Shown piece by piece: positions 1 through 11,944 of a DNA stretch of 64,000 bases. A program made the translations under genes and the position numbers. Within the stretch, counting starts at the first letter, position 1. The number at the start of each line of letters is the position of its first letter. The notes beneath the pieces were generated by a model. It was not told the origin of the DNA, made no database searches, and saw only the letters and a program-made list of their open reading frames with translations. The stretch is from Serripes groenlandicus (Eukaryota; Mollusca; Bivalvia; Cardiida; Cardiidae), in NCBI GenBank assembly GCA_031761405.1, contig JASEVX010000010.1:35378753-35442752 (forward strand). The letters are read 5' to 3'.

Positions 1-1083
1 ATTGTGGCAAATGGATCTTTGGTACGACTGAAGTACATTCTACCACTGATTTCTCAGATAGAATTCCTAGTTTTAGGCCACGTATACCAGTAATTACTGT
101 AAAAGGCTGCATTTCAATGAGCTCTCGGTAGTTTGATGTATGTGGCTATTTTCATCATAATATATTCCAGCAATGGTGAGTGAACTCATTTCACGGATTA
201 CAACACCTCAAATTGAGTTGAGTTGATTATTGGAAATTTAACCATGGATAGAGCTAATCTCCCCATATTAAGAGTGTAACCCTTTCCCATATACAACACA
301 TATGATGCGGACGACTTAGAAAACTATTGAAATGCGTTGAAAACAGTTTGGCAAAAGGAGGAATTGCTCTTTATGAGAAATCTCACTTTTACAAGATGTA
401 TTCTAAACTTGTCTGCTGCATCTAAGACTAGACTGCAGTATTTTAGAGGTATTTCCCATATACAACACAGCTGAAGTAGATGCATAAGAGAAAATAAATG
501 GAAGAAATGTCTATGAAGGAAATGTGTTGTCAAAAAGAGAAATATAACTCATGAGAAAATTCTCCTTTTTCCACAGATTGTGTAGTTGTCTGCTGCAGAT
601 GCATATAAAAGGGTTATAGCTTATCACAGCTCTGAAAATGTTGGTCAAAGGAAAAACTACTCAACCTGAAATTGTTACCCATTTGTAATTATTTAAATTC
701 AACTGCTGCAGAGGCGTTACAAGTTGTCTTGTTGATGACAATTATTGAGACATGTCACGTGCAAGTTGTAATCGAGTAACCAAGTAACATCTAAATTTGC
801 ATAAATAACACGTTTTTGATTGGCTCAAGATGAATTTCAAGTTTAGTTCACTCACTAGGTTACTTAAAGATCATAGTTCATCTTATAGCTGACAATAAAC
901 TCGTGTTCTAAAGTTAAACAGGATTAAATTAGTTTCTTAACTTGATGTCTCAGGTAAATTCTTATAGATATTCTGGCTTTGCTTTATTTGTAATATATGG
1001 TCCCCGCTTTCTCTCTCTGAAGAATTACTACAAATTTAATACGAGAATTATGTGTTCTTAAACTTCTTATATCTATAATATCC
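1..1083. other. Intergenic, with degenerate MITE halves
   Basis: No gene recognised. About 280-618 holds two degenerate copies of the TTAA-type MITE: each starts near CCTTTCCCATATACAACA or TTTCCCATATACAACAC and contains the TCTGCTGCA motif and a GCAAAAGGAGGAATTGCTC-like stretch. The rest looks like ordinary AT-rich DNA. The last ~100 bases may belong to the older reverse-transcriptase relic described below, but I cannot read it there. Confidence 0.5.
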
Positions 1084-2733
1084 ATGCAATTTAACATGTG
1101 CAGTTGTGTCATGTATAAAGGTTACTTCTCTGACTGTTTTCCTGTGTTGCGATTATATCTTATGTGTATAGACTCGCTTATTGAACAATTAGTTCAATCA
1201 GGATTTTTGACTGGTCACTCAACTGTATACCAACTCATAGATATATATCACCAAATTGTTAATTCTCTTGATTCGAAACTAAACACGTGTATGGTCTTCT
1301 GTGATATATCTAAAGCATTTGACCGTGTCTGGCACAAAGGTCTTCTATACAAACTTCAACAACACGGCATAAATGGTAAAATCCTAAATTGGTTCCATAA
1401 CTATCTTTCTGGTAGGAGCCAAACAGTATTTGTCGGCTCATCATCTTCCCATACAAAGTCAATAAATGCAGGTGTACCACAAGGGTCTGTTCTGGGTCCA
1501 TTACTCTTTTTAATCTACGTAAATGATATAGCCGACAATTTTCTAAGTCTTGCTCGTTTGTTTGCAGATGACACCTCCTTAGCAAGCTCTGCTACAAATA
1601 TTTCAGATCTGGAAGGCATTATGAATCATGATTTAGTTATGTTATCTACCTGGTCAAAACAATGGTTAGTCACATTTAATCCCTTGAAAACGGAAGCAAT
1701 ATTATTTACAACCCAAAATGTTCATTATCCTTCACTGTATTTTGAAAATATTCCTGTATCATTTGTTCAAATCCACAAACACTTGGGCGTTACAATCAGT
1801 AATAATGGTAAATGGCATGCTCATATTGAAAACATAATCAAATCTGCTTCTAAAGTTCTCGGCATGATGAGAAAGGTTAAATTCCAAATACGTAGGGATT
1901 CTCTTAATCAAATTTATACTTCATTTATTCGTCCAATCTTAGAATACGCTTCGGTAGTGTGGGACAATTGTACCTGTTCCGAAAAAGAAAATTTAGAGAA
2001 AGTTCAAAACGAAGCGGCAAGAATAGTTACAGGCACAACTAGATCAATATCGCTATCAAAATTATACAAAGAGATTGGCTGGTTGTCTCTTTCAGACAGA
2101 CGAAAATACCAAAAATTAATATTGGCATTCAAAATCAATCATGGTATGACCCCAAACTATTTATTTGATATATTTCCCGATACGGTTAGTAACAGAACGT
2201 CTTACAATCTTAGAAACTCGCAAGATCTGGATATCCTATCTAGACGAACTGAACTCTTTGCAAACTCCTTCGTTCCATCAACAGTCACATTATGGAATCA
2301 ATTACCAGTTGTTTTAAGGGAAGCACCGTCATTGTCAATGTATAAACGAAATCTCTTAAGCACTTATTTTCAACGAATTGTAGTACCTATATACTTTAAG
2401 TACGGTAAACGAACATCATCTGCAATGCAAACACGACTAAGAAATAATTGTAGTAATTTAAAAAATGACCTTTACATTAACCATATTGAAAATTGCCCTA
2501 CTTGCATCTGCACACACGGAGTAGAAGATGCAGAACATTACTTTTTTAAATGCAATCGATTTGTACAACAACGAACTAAACTGTTTCAAAAAACAAGAAT
2601 GTTCCATCCACTTAATGTTAAAAAGGTCTTATATGGTTCAGAACAATATTCAGATGACGAAAACATAAACCTATTCGAAAGTGTTCAAATTTTCATTCAT
2701 GAATCAAGAAGATTCGAAGTTTCTAATAAATAA
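1084..2733 (+). CDS. Reverse transcriptase of a non-LTR retrotransposon (chimeric ORF)
   Basis: Reverse transcriptase, which copies element RNA at a nicked genomic target. Residues 38-170 carry the classical blocks: QSGFLTGHST (RT block 1-2), FCDISKAFD with the first catalytic Asp at ~74, AGVPQGSVLGPLLF at 129-142, and FADD at 160-163 with the catalytic Asp pair. A thumb region and a C-terminal Cys/His segment (CPTCIC...H...C) follow, then a stop. No endonuclease or gag is present, so the copy is 5'-truncated inside the RT domain. The first 36-37 residues are not from this element: they continue an older RT that the element landed in (see the target-site duplication), so the ATG is accidental. 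The element part is open without stops, which implies a fairly recent insertion. Clade is not certain (CR1/Jockey-like layout); it is probably dead because of the truncation. Confidence 0.85.
   Translation: MQFNMCSCVMYKGYFSDCFPVLRLYLMCIDSLIEQLVQSGFLTGHSTVYQLIDIYHQIVNSLDSKLNTCMVFCDISKAFDRVWHKGLLYKLQQHGINGKILNWFHNYLSGRSQTVFVGSSSSHTKSINAGVPQGSVLGPLLFLIYVNDIADNFLSLARLFADDTSLASSATNISDLEGIMNHDLVMLSTWSKQWLVTFNPLKTEAILFTTQNVHYPSLYFENIPVSFVQIHKHLGVTISNNGKWHAHIENIIKSASKVLGMMRKVKFQIRRDSLNQIYTSFIRPILEYASVVWDNCTCSEKENLEKVQNEAARIVTGTTRSISLSKLYKEIGWLSLSDRRKYQKLILAFKINHGMTPNYLFDIFPDTVSNRTSYNLRNSQDLDILSRRTELFANSFVPSTVTLWNQLPVVLREAPSLSMYKRNLLSTYFQRIVVPIYFKYGKRTSSAMQTRLRNNCSNLKNDLYINHIENCPTCICTHGVEDAEHYFFKCNRFVQQRTKLFQKTRMFHPLNVKKVLYGSEQYSDDENINLFESVQIFIHESRRFEVSNK
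1177..1193 (+). repeat. Target-site duplication, left copy
   Basis: CTTATTGAACAATTAGT, identical over 17 bases to the sequence at 3134-3150. It marks the left boundary of the young retrotransposon and lies in the reading frame of the older RT (...DSLIEQLV). Confidence 0.85.
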
Positions 2734-2881
2734 CTTTGAAAAAGAGATATGTTTCTCTCCCCTATCTCTGTCATATTTATCACTTCAGGGCCGATCGCGC
2801 GACAATCAATGACCAATCAGTGACCAATCAGAAAATACTTGCTTGTATACATATATGCATGTGTGAATGTATGTGTGTGAG

Positions 2882-2918
<37 letters not shown>

Positions 2919-3133
2919 CATCAATCATATTTGTTACCCATAATTACCTGTCATAATGTTAACTTCAATATTTCAAAGCCATCTTTAATAATGTAAAATA
3001 TAGTTGAAAGGGAATGGCCGTATCTAATGTTGTGAGAACTTGTGGCCAGACCCTTTTGCCTATACTAGTATATGATATATATGTACAATGTATAATGCTG
3101 AATAATTGTATATGGCAATAAAATATGTTTAAA
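1194..3133 (+). mobile_element. Young 5'-truncated non-LTR retrotransposon copy
   Basis: The copy is bounded by a perfect 17-bp direct repeat. It begins in mid-RT codon, carries the rest of the RT gene, a ~400-base 3' UTR with a (GT)n run, and ends just after an AATAAA signal at 3117-3122 with a short A-rich end. Truncation at the 5' end, a long target-site duplication and an A-rich 3' end are the hallmarks of target-primed reverse transcription. Confidence 0.82.
2885..2916 (+). repeat. (GT)n microsatellite
   Basis: Sixteen or so GT units in the 3' UTR of the young retrotransposon. Confidence 0.9.
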
Positions 3134-3150
3134 CTTATTGAACAATTAGT
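3134..3150 (+). repeat. Target-site duplication, right copy
   Basis: CTTATTGAACAATTAGT, a perfect match to 1177-1193. The older RT reading resumes directly after it. Confidence 0.85.
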
Positions 3151-3527
3151 GACTAGTAATTTAGGTTTTCAGAAAGAAGGGTCGAGTTTGTGGGTGCCGT
3201 TGTTTGACGACGACATGATCTTCTCTCTTTGTCTAGTAACGCCCTTCAGGAAATGATAAATATGTTGTATAGGTATGCTTGTCTATGGAGATATGAATGC
3301 AACCTCGGTGTGCCGTAGTCACTTCCAAAGAATCGAAACGGGTATTCAAACACAATGGGTTGTTGGTAATGATGTCATTCTTAAAAAAGAAGAAAATAAT
3401 TATTTAGGTATAGTGTGTAACAAATATAGTAACTTCGCTCATTATCAAAAGCAAGTAGATAGGACATTTAAGTTGTTTTCCCTTTAGGCTCGTTAAAGAA
3501 GGGCTACATATAAATGGGCTTAATCCC

Positions 3528-3759
3528 TTAACCCTTTCCCTCATATAGACGCTTTCTGACGCCTCTGCAGCAGACGGATTTTTGAAAACATAGTGACAAA
3601 AGAAGAAATTTCACAAAACGTGCAATTTCTCCTTTTGCCACAATGTTTTCCACTTTTTGTCATAGGTTATCCATTCAATTATGGAGATTTTCTATGTTTT
3701 TACAAAATACGTTCAAAGTCGTCTGCTGCAGAATTGTCGTATGAGGGAACCAGGGTTAT
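3528..3759. mobile_element. TTAA-type (piggyBac-like) MITE inside the old RT
   Basis: Starts TTAACCCTTTCCCTCATA and ends TATGAGGGAACCAGGGTTAT, with inner inverted arms containing CTCTGCAGCAGACG and CGTCTGCTGCAG, plus an inner hairpin (AGAAATT...AATTTCTCC). The left flank is TTAA and the right is a degenerate TTAT. TTAA target duplication and a CCC terminus are typical of piggyBac-superfamily non-autonomous elements. It interrupts the older RT between ...GLNPL and YK.IVIP. Confidence 0.72.
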
Positions 3760-4597
3760 TATACAATCTATAAATAGATCGTTATCCCCAGAGCTCTTGA
3801 TACATTCGTTCTCTGGTCGAGATATTTTTGACCATAGAGAGATCAAACAGAAACTGTTTAAGGCAAATCCTGGGGTTACAGATTAGGTCAAGAACAGTTA
3901 AGCGTGTTGTCCTTGGCCAAATAAGTGCTCTTCCTATTGCGGCTGAAATAGAGAAAACTGTATCGGGGTTGTCTAAGATAGTGCTATTCTTTTACGAAAT
4001 ATAACATATACAATGCACTACAAGATTACGTAGACTATGTTTGTTCCCCTAATAAATACATTTGGAAACATTGTAATGATACGAAAGTGTCCAATTAAGA
4101 ACGTCCTTATAGCAATTTACTTAATATAGGCAATTACAACACCGATTCTCAATTAGTCCGCTATGGGATTATACTAAACGTAACCCGGATATGTTGCGTG
4201 CTTGCTTTGCAATTGCTCAACTAAGTGCATATACGGCTTATACCGATTGCCCTCGGTTTACACGCAGCCGTAGTGATATTAAAGCAAGTTTGACGGAACA
4301 TCTTGATTAACTGTACAAGTGTGCGATCGTATCTGTCTTTATGAAAAATATATTTGAAATTGATGCTAATTCTTTGCCACATACAGACAAATTTGAAATG
4401 ATTGTGGCAAATATATGATGTGTCAATACTTTTGTAAAAGTCTTCTGCTGTAGAATGGTTGTAAATGGGACAGTTTAGTCCCTTTAAGTGTAACAGTTAA
4501 TTTCCTGTAAAGGGTAGCTTTGGCAACATAGTAAAAATAAGTTACTCCTGTGATATGACTACAAAACTGTTGAAAGCGGGGTGTACTTAATGGCAAC

Positions 4598-4850
4598 TCG
4601 AGGGCTTGGCGTGAAACGGTTGTAACTAAATTTGGTACTTTTGTACAAAGGTTAATCACCTTGCCATAAAGTCTTTAAAAGCGTTAAATCATTTTCTTGG
4701 TAAACAAAGGATATTTAGGTGCAATTGCTCGTTCTGAGCAATGGCAGCTAAATTTGCTTCTTTGTTTACAAACGGTCACAATTTCCCCGAAACCAGGGTT
4801 TTCAAAATAGGTTATTTTTTAGTTACAACCGTTTCACGCTAAGCCCTCGA
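4598..4850. mobile_element. M-type MITE (TCGAGGGCTTGGCG ends)
   Basis: Terminal inverted repeats TCGAGGGCTTGGCGTGAAAC and its complement GTTTCACGCTAAGCCCTCGA enclose ~250 bases. The centre holds a hairpin ATTGCTCGTTCTGAGCAAT. Two further copies lie at ~43.07-43.30 and 60.38-60.63 kb. A SINE 3' tail remnant (GTGATATGAC...GTTGAAAGCGG) lies just to the left. Confidence 0.75.
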
Positions 4851-5479
4851 CAGCAGACAACTTTGGAAACATTGTAAAGAAAGAAGAAATTGTTCCCACA
4901 ATGCTTTCAAATGTTGTTTAATGCAGTTGGACGGTTGTTTTGTGTTTTACGCAGCTTTCAACATTTTTTTTTTCAATTATATACGGCAATTCCTAGGAAA
5001 GATACCAGTACTACTGGTCCATTTATCCAGCCAGTCAATACAATTCAATATTCCTTCAACACAGTATGTACAATATATTTCTTTTTAATGATGATCTAAA
5101 CCCACAATACATATGTATCTTAAATATACAATATCACGCCAGTAATGAACATTTAGGCAAAATCATAAGGATCAACTTACCTCGTTGTTAAGGGTTATTA
5201 AACCCGATAGGAACAATTTTGTACACACTATCGCTGTAGTAAATTGTAAAGAAACATGCATTTGTCGGAGAAATCATGCAGCATACCCTTTATAATATAA
5301 ATTACTCTTTAACACTGTAGCATTGAACACTACTGGACTACTCTGCAGCACACATTGAGATCTAATTCGAAAATGAAAATTTTACCAAACTGAACGTTAG
5401 TAAGCCTTTTTACTTTAACTCTCATTTTCTCGATTGTTAACCAATATCTTATCTTATTCATGCAATACGAACCAACCAT

Positions 5480-5480
<1 letters not shown>
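4851..5480. other. Gene-free, degenerate MITE scraps
   Basis: CAGCAGACAACTTTGGAAAC and an AAGAAGAAATTG stretch at the start are remnants of the TTAA-type MITE. Nothing else is recognisable. Confidence 0.5.
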
Positions 5481-5728
<248 letters not shown>

Positions 5729-6255
5729 CTTCCCGCTATAGTACTTGACTAGCAATCATACCATATCATATAGATAATCATACCATGTCACGTTGAAATT
5801 GTTAATGCATGACTTATGACTATGGGTTTCAGTATTACAGATCATGTTATTTAATGTTATTATGTTACACTCATTCCCGCTCCATAACTTGACTAGCAAT
5901 GGGCGAACATCCTTGTAAACGAAAGTATAATCATTGAATAAAGTTGATAACATTGTGGCAAATGGAGAATTATTCATTATGCGGTTTTCAATAAGAAATT
6001 AGTTTGACCCTCTTAACTATTATCAGCATGTTTGTATTGCCCCACTTGGCAGGGTGACGTATAGTGGTAACAGCAGACAACCTTGCACACATTGTAAGAA
6101 AAGAAGACATTTGGCCTTATGGACGCTTTGTCATTTTTCCACAATGTTTAAAGCCAATACTTGATTCACTTGACTACGAGCAGAACGTCGTCATCGTTGA
6201 TGCCGTTCACAAATTCATAAATGACACCAACAGATTTACCTTGCAGTCATGAGTC
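5729..6255. other. Gene-free spacer between microsatellites
   Basis: No gene. ACAGCAGACAACCTTGCACA near 6070 is a TTAA-MITE remnant. Confidence 0.5.
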
Positions 6256-6257
6256 AT

Positions 6258-6348
<91 letters not shown>

Positions 6349-6511
6349 CTCTCTCTCTCTCTCTCTCTGTATCTCTCTCTCTCTCTCTCTCTGTATCTCT
6401 CTCTCTCTGTATCTCTCTGTATCTCTCTCTCTCTGTATCTCTCTCTCTCTGTATCTCTCTCTCTCTGTATCTCTCTCTCTGTATCTCTCTATCTCTCTCT
6501 CTCTCTCTCTG

Positions 6512-6558
<47 letters not shown>

Positions 6559-6744
6559 CTCTCTCTCTGTATCTCTCTCCCTGTATCTTTCATTCTCTCT
6601 TTCTTTCTTTATATATGTGTCTGTCTGTCTCTTTCACGCGCTGTCTGTCTACTTGTCTGTCTCTTCCCCCAATATCTCTCTCTCGCTCTCTCTTTCTCTC
6701 TCTCTCTCTTTCTCTCTCCATCTCTCTGACACACACACCTTCTG

Positions 6745-6777
<33 letters not shown>

Positions 6778-6785
6778 CTCTCTCC
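6256..6785 (+). repeat. Pyrimidine (CT)n / CTGTATCT compound microsatellite
   Basis: About 330 bases of CT repeats with interspersed CTGTATCT units, then CTGT/CTTT variants, an (AC)n and a (TG)n block. One strand is almost purely pyrimidine. Confidence 0.95.
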
Positions 6786-6829
6786 CGTTCTATTACTTGA
6801 CTAACAAAACCTAAAGACAAATACACTCT

Positions 6830-7282
6830 ACTGCAAAAACATGTCCTATTAACGCTACTTCTCCAATTTTGTATTTACAGGACCAGCTAAAGTGTTACAA
6901 ATCGAACCGATTTAAAGACCACAACGCATTTTCAAAGAGAGCCTCATTTGGATAATTAACATGTATGGTGACGATTCATTTTCTCTTTTTCCTTTGTATG
7001 ATGTTAGGCTGCTTACTTTCTAGTTTTTAATAACTCTTTCCAACAGTGTCAGTTTTTGTTGATTTAAAGCATTTCAAAATATGTACGAATTAAGCTTTTA
7101 ATGTAAATTATATTTACAACTGTTTTAAATAACTCGTTAGTTTTATTCGTCTTCTATCACTTGTCCAAGTTTCAAGGTTAAAAAAAACGTTACGTTGAAT
7201 TTATTCCATATTTTGATATTTCTTAAACATGGATTCCTTCAATTAAACTGATATAATTATGTTTATTTGAGTATTGTCTACT
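6830..7282. repeat. Unit of the 7-10 kb duplicated block
   Basis: Contains sentences seen again downstream: ATGTATGGTGACGAT, TTCCATATTTTGATATTTCT and CTTTTTCCTTTGT. It is the first, most diverged member of the locally repeated block. No gene. Confidence 0.6.
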
Positions 7283-7396
7283 ATTCATCCCTGGGTAAAC
7301 AAACCAGTACTAGGCTACGAAATGTGCCAGACTGTGCAACAAACCCGGGACGCCCGGTTCCAAATCCCCGACGCTAACTACTAGGCAACGGCGGAT
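7283..7396 (-). mobile_element. SINE, head type A (antisense)
   Basis: On the minus strand this reads as a tRNA-like head (CCGTTGCCTAGTAGTTAGCG..., with a B-box-like region) followed by the ...CTAGTACTGGTTTGTTTACC block. It is a member of the most frequent SINE family here. Confidence 0.65.
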
Positions 7397-8050
7397 TCCT
7401 ATATACTCAAAATGTAAAAAAAATAAACTTTGAATTTATTCCATATTTTGATATTTCTGAAACATATATTCCTGATATTATTATGATTTATTGAGTATTG
7501 CCTACTAGACAATGACAAAGGTACTGTTTGTGATCTGATAATGCTTCATTAAGATGTCATCATAAATCTAAAGGTACGTTGAACTGATTTCACAAGTAAT
7601 ACTCAAACATGTATGGTGACGATGATTTTTTCTCTTTTTCCTTTGTTTGTTTGGTGTTAGGCAGCTTACTTTCTGTTGTTTAATAAGATAAGTTAAAAAT
7701 AGATTAACAATTTGCTGGCACAACTTGTAGCAGTTGAAATGGTTATATAACTTTTCCAACTGTGTCAGTTTTTGTTGATCTATAGCTTTTCAAAATATTT
7801 ATGTATGAAATAAGCTTCTATGTATATTACATTTTCATCTATTTTAAATAACTCATTACTAACTGTAACTAGGCTGAGCCATTTATTATTTCCGATAATT
7901 GTTACTAGTGTCATGACTAGTGTCATTCGTCTTTCATCACTTGTATTAGGCTAGGAATGTTATAAACATGCTAAACAGTAGCGAGAAAGCCAGGAAAAAC
8001 ACATCTAGTTGATATTTCTTAAACATGTATTTCTTCAATTTCAACATTTT

Positions 8051-8202
8051 AGTTATATCACGGCGACAGTTTCACTTATTCATGATCCCTGGGTAAACAA
8101 ACCAGTACTAGGCTAGGAAATGTGTCTTTGCACTCCACCATGACTACAACCTCGCGACTGCGGATCAAACCGGGGACGCCCGTTTACAAATCCCCGACGC
8201 TT
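8051..8202 (-). mobile_element. SINE, head type A (antisense)
   Basis: Carries the 3' domain complement AGTTATATCACGGCGACAGT, then ATCCCTGGGTAAACAAACCA, and the tRNA-like B-box complement (GGATCAAACCGGGGACGCCC). It is carried along in the 1.13-kb duplicated unit. Confidence 0.75.
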
Positions 8203-8690
8203 AAGAGTAAAACAAAAGTACATTACATTTATTCCATATTTCGATATTTCTTAAACATATATTCCTGATATTGTTTATTTGCGTATTGCCTACTAGAGAA
8301 TGACGAATGACTGTGTTTTATCGGATAATGCTTCATTGAGATGTCATCTTAATTATAAAGGTACGTTGAATTTATTTAAAAAAAATATTCAAACATGTAT
8401 GGTGGCGATGAATGTTCTCTTTTTCCTTTGTTTGTTTGGTGTTAGGTAGCTTACTTAATGTTTTTTTATAATTTAAAAATAGATTGACAATTTGCTGACA
8501 CAACTTGTAGCAGTTGAAATGGTTATATAACTTTTCCAACTGTGTCCGTTTTTGTTGATCTATTGCTTTTCAAACTATTTATGTACGAAATAAGCTTCTA
8601 TGTATATTATATTTTCAACTATTTTAAATAACTCATTACTAACTGTGAGCCATTTATTATTTCCGATAACTGTGACTAGTGTCATGACTA

Positions 8691-8805
8691 GTGTCATTCG
8701 CCTTTCAACACTTGTGGCCACCAATGGGCTAAACAATATATGCGAAGGTATCCAGTTACCTAATGTGTATAACAGTTGCGAGAAAGCCCGGAAACAACTG
8801 CTCGC
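8691..8805 (+). mobile_element. SINE, type C body fragment
   Basis: CATTCGCCTTTCAACACTTG, ACCAATGGGCTAA and AGTTGCGAGAAAGCCCGG match the middle of the C-type SINE. The tRNA-like head is absent. Confidence 0.55.
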
Positions 8806-9177
8806 CAAATTGCATTATTGCCGAGCGCGAGGGTAAACGACGTCATAAATCATCATCAGCCCGGAAACACGTATAAGTTATAGCACGGCGACGCGACAGT
8901 TCAACTATTCAGAATAAACTTAGCTAAATAATTTCTTTTGTTTATTTCATAATTGTAATGAAGATTGGCGAAAAAGGTTCGTGTCTCGATGAAAAGCTGC
9001 AAACGCTATTCACCTCCCAAATTTATTATCATTTTCTTATTTTTCATTCTTGTAATATACTGGAAGATTGCACAGAGATGGTTCATGGACAGATTCATTT
9101 GGATTTCAAAAGGTACGTAGAATTTATTCCATGTTTTGATATTTCTTAAACATGTATTCCTTCAATTTCAACATTTT

Positions 9178-9336
9178 AGTTATATCACGGCGACAGTTTC
9201 ACTTATTCATGATCCCTGGGGAAACAAACCAGTACTAGGCTAGGAAATGTGCCTTGCCCTAGGGCACTCCACCATGACTACAACGCTGCGACTGCGGATC
9301 AAACCGGGGACGCCCGTTTAGAAATCCCCGACGCTT
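9178..9336 (-). mobile_element. SINE, head type A (antisense)
   Basis: Near-identical to the copy at 8.05 kb, duplicated with its host unit rather than independently inserted. Confidence 0.75.
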
Positions 9337-10067
9337 AAAAGTAAAACAAAAGTACATTACATTTATTCCATATTTCGATATTTCTTAAACATATATTCCT
9401 GATATTGTTTATTTGCGTATTGCCTACTAGAGAATGACGAAGGTACTGTGTTTTATCGGATAATGCTTCATTGAGATGTCATCTTAATTATAAAGGTACG
9501 TTGAATTTATTTAAACAAAATATTCAAACATGTATGGTGACGATGAATGTTTTCTTTTTCCTTTGTGTGTTTGGTGTTAGGCAGCTTACTTAATGTTTTT
9601 AATAATTTAAAAATAGATTGACAATTTGCTGGCACAACTTGTAGCAGTTGAAATGGTTATATATCTTTTCCAACTGTGTCCGTCTTTGTTGATCTATAGA
9701 TTTTCAAAATATTTATGTACGAAATAAGCTTCTATTTATATTATATTTCAACTATTTTAAATAATTCATTACTAACTGTTACTAGGTTGAGCCATTTAAC
9801 TACTTAACTAAATAATTTCTTTTGTTTATTTCATAATTGTAATGAAGATTGGCGAATTCATCCCAAGATCTTGAACAATAATTAACAGATTGTATTTTAT
9901 GTAGGGCAGGATTAAATAATTTTCCTATTTTACAATTTCATATAATCTACTAGAAGATTGCACATATATGGTTTATGGATAGATTCATTTGGATTTCAAA
10001 AGGTACGCAGAATTTATTCCATGTTTTGATATTTCTTAAACATGTATTCCTTCAATTTCAACATTTT

Positions 10068-10246
10068 AGTTGTATCACGGCGACAGTTTCACTTATTCAT
10101 GATACCTGGGTAAACAAACCAGTACTAGGCTAGGAAATGTGCCTTGCCCCAGGGCACTCCACCATTACTACAGCGCCGAGACTGGATCAAACCCGGGATG
10201 CCCGGTTCCAAATCCCCGACGCCAACCACTAGGCCACGGCGGATTC
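10068..10246 (-). mobile_element. SINE, head type A (antisense), most complete of the cluster
   Basis: On the minus strand: GCCGTGGCCTAGTGGTTGGC, GGGATTTGGAACCGGGCATC and CGGGTTTGATCC form a tRNA-like A box, anticodon-like region and B box, followed by ATGGTGGAGTGCCC and the common 3' domain GCCGTGATACAACT. It is a tRNA-derived pseudogene head, not a functional tRNA. Confidence 0.78.
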
Positions 10247-11275
10247 TTACCATAGGATTATTCTTAGACATGTATTTCTTCAATTTACCTGATATAATTA
10301 TGTTTATTTGCGTATTGTCTACTAGAGAAGGTACTGTGTGTGGTCTGGAAATGCTTCATCAAGATTAAAGGTACATAGACTTTTAATTTCACAAATATAA
10401 CTAAAACCTGTATGTTTGCAAATGTTATAATCATGTAGGAAAGGGTTGGAATATTAACATTCATTTAATAAATTATCGTTGGGATTTTCCGTTTGCAAAG
10501 TTCGGACAGGCTACAAGGGCTTGACTATTGGAATAGGAAAATTCAAATGCCAATTTCAAATCAAAAACCTTTTTTTTAAATGTTATGTTCATGTAGGAGA
10601 AGGGGTTAGATTATTAACATTCATTTTGATAAATTTTCATTAAAATTGAAGTTCGGATTTTCCGTTTGCAAAGTTCGGCAAGGCTACAAGTGCTTGACTC
10701 TTGGAATAGGAAAGTTTAAATGCCAATTTCAAATCAAAAACCTTTTTTTTAAATGTTATGTTCATGTAGGAGAAGAGGTTAGATTATTATTATTCATTTT
10801 GATAAATTTTCATTGAAATTGAAGTTCGGATTTTCCGTTTGCAAAGTTCGGCAAGGCTACAAGTACTTGACTCTTGGAATAGGATAGTTTAAATGCAGAT
10901 TTCAAATAAAAGAGATGTTTTCAATTGTTATGTTGATATAGGAAATGGTTGGATTATTAACATTAATCTTGATAAATTATCATTGAAGCTGGGATTTTCC
11001 GTTTGCAAAGTTCGGCCAGGCTACAAGGGAAATAGGAACATTTAAATGCAGATTTCAAATCAAAAATGTGTTTTTCAAATAATATGTTCATGTAGGAGAA
11101 ATGGTTGGATTATTAACATTCATTATAATTAAGTATCTTTGAAATTGAAGTTTGGATTTTCCTTTTGCAAAGTTCGGCGAGGCTACAAGGGCATAGGAAC
11201 GTTTAAATGCATATTTCAAATCATAGGTACCAGTTACCTAGTGTGTTTTGCGAAAAAGCCAGTACACACGCGTTA

Positions 11276-11370
11276 AGTTATATCACGGCCACAGTTCACT
11301 TATTCATGATCCCTGGGTAAACAAACAAGTACTAGGCTAAGAAATGTGCCTTGCCCCAGGGCACTCCACT
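11276..11370 (-). mobile_element. SINE A fragment (antisense) in the satellite array
   Basis: ATCACGGCCACAGTTCACTT to CCCCAGGGCACTCCACT: 3' domain and body only. The same junctions recur at 11.85 kb, so this piece was duplicated with the array. Confidence 0.7.
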
Positions 11371-11850
11371 TAACATTCATTTTGATAAATTTTCATTGAA
11401 ATTGAAGTTGGGATTTTCCGATTGCAAAGTTCGGCAAGGCTACAGGTGCTTGACTCTTGGAATAGGAAAGTTTAAATGCAGATTTCAAATAAAAAGAGAT
11501 GTTTTCAATTGTTATGTTGATATAGGAAATGGTTGCATTATTAACATTAATCTTGATAAATTATCATTGAAGCTGGGATTTTCCGTTTGCAAAGTTCGGC
11601 CAGGCTACAAGGGAAATAGGAAAATTTAAATGCAGATTTCAAATCAAAAATGTGTTTTTCAAATGATATGTTCATGTAGGAAATGTGGTTGGATTATTAA
11701 CCTGCATTTTAATAAATTATCATTGAAATTGAAGTTTGGATTTTCCGTTTGCAAAGTTTGACTCATGGAATAGGAACGTTTAAATGCAGATTTCAAATCA
11801 TAGGTACCAGTTACCTAGTGTGTTGTTAAAAAGCCAGTACACACGCGTTA

Positions 11851-11944
11851 AGTTATATCACGGCCACAGTTCACTTATTCATGATCCCTGGGTAAACAAA
11901 CAAGTACTAGGCTAAGAAATGTGCCTTGCCCCAGGGCACTCCAC
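11851..11944 (-). mobile_element. SINE A fragment (antisense) in the satellite array
   Basis: Same content and same breakpoints as the copy ~575 bases upstream, showing that a higher-order unit containing a SINE fragment was duplicated. Confidence 0.7.

Larger units (their letters stand above)
1084..4430 (+). pseudogene. Older reverse-transcriptase relic, interrupted twice
   Basis: Three pieces read as one decayed non-LTR RT. Piece 1 (1084-1193) reads NMCSCVMYKGYFSDCFPVLR and then CIDSLIEQLV, the stretch before the catalytic Asp box. Piece 2 (3151-3527) reads, with frameshifts, FDDDMI (degraded YADD box), SSNALQEMINMLYRYACLW, YLGIVCNKYSNFAHYQKQ and EGLHINGLNPL. Piece 3 (3760 to ~4430) reads YK-stop-IVIPRAL...LWSRYF, then GQISALPIAAEIEK, KRNPDMLRAC and TEHL..YKCAIVS. 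A young retrotransposon splits pieces 1 and 2 and a TTAA MITE splits pieces 2 and 3. Many stops and frameshifts show long decay. The 5' limit is not visible. Confidence 0.68.
8020..10380 (+). repeat. Local tandem duplication, units of ~1.13 and ~0.89 kb
   Basis: The segment starting TCAACATTTTAGTTATATCA at 8041 recurs at ~9168 and ~10058. Units share, in order, an antisense SINE, TCCATATTTCGATATTTCTT, GTATTGCCTACTAGAGAATG, ATGCTTCATTGAGATGTCAT, CAAACATGTATGGTG and TTTGCTGGCACAACTTGTAG. No coding potential. Confidence 0.8.
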
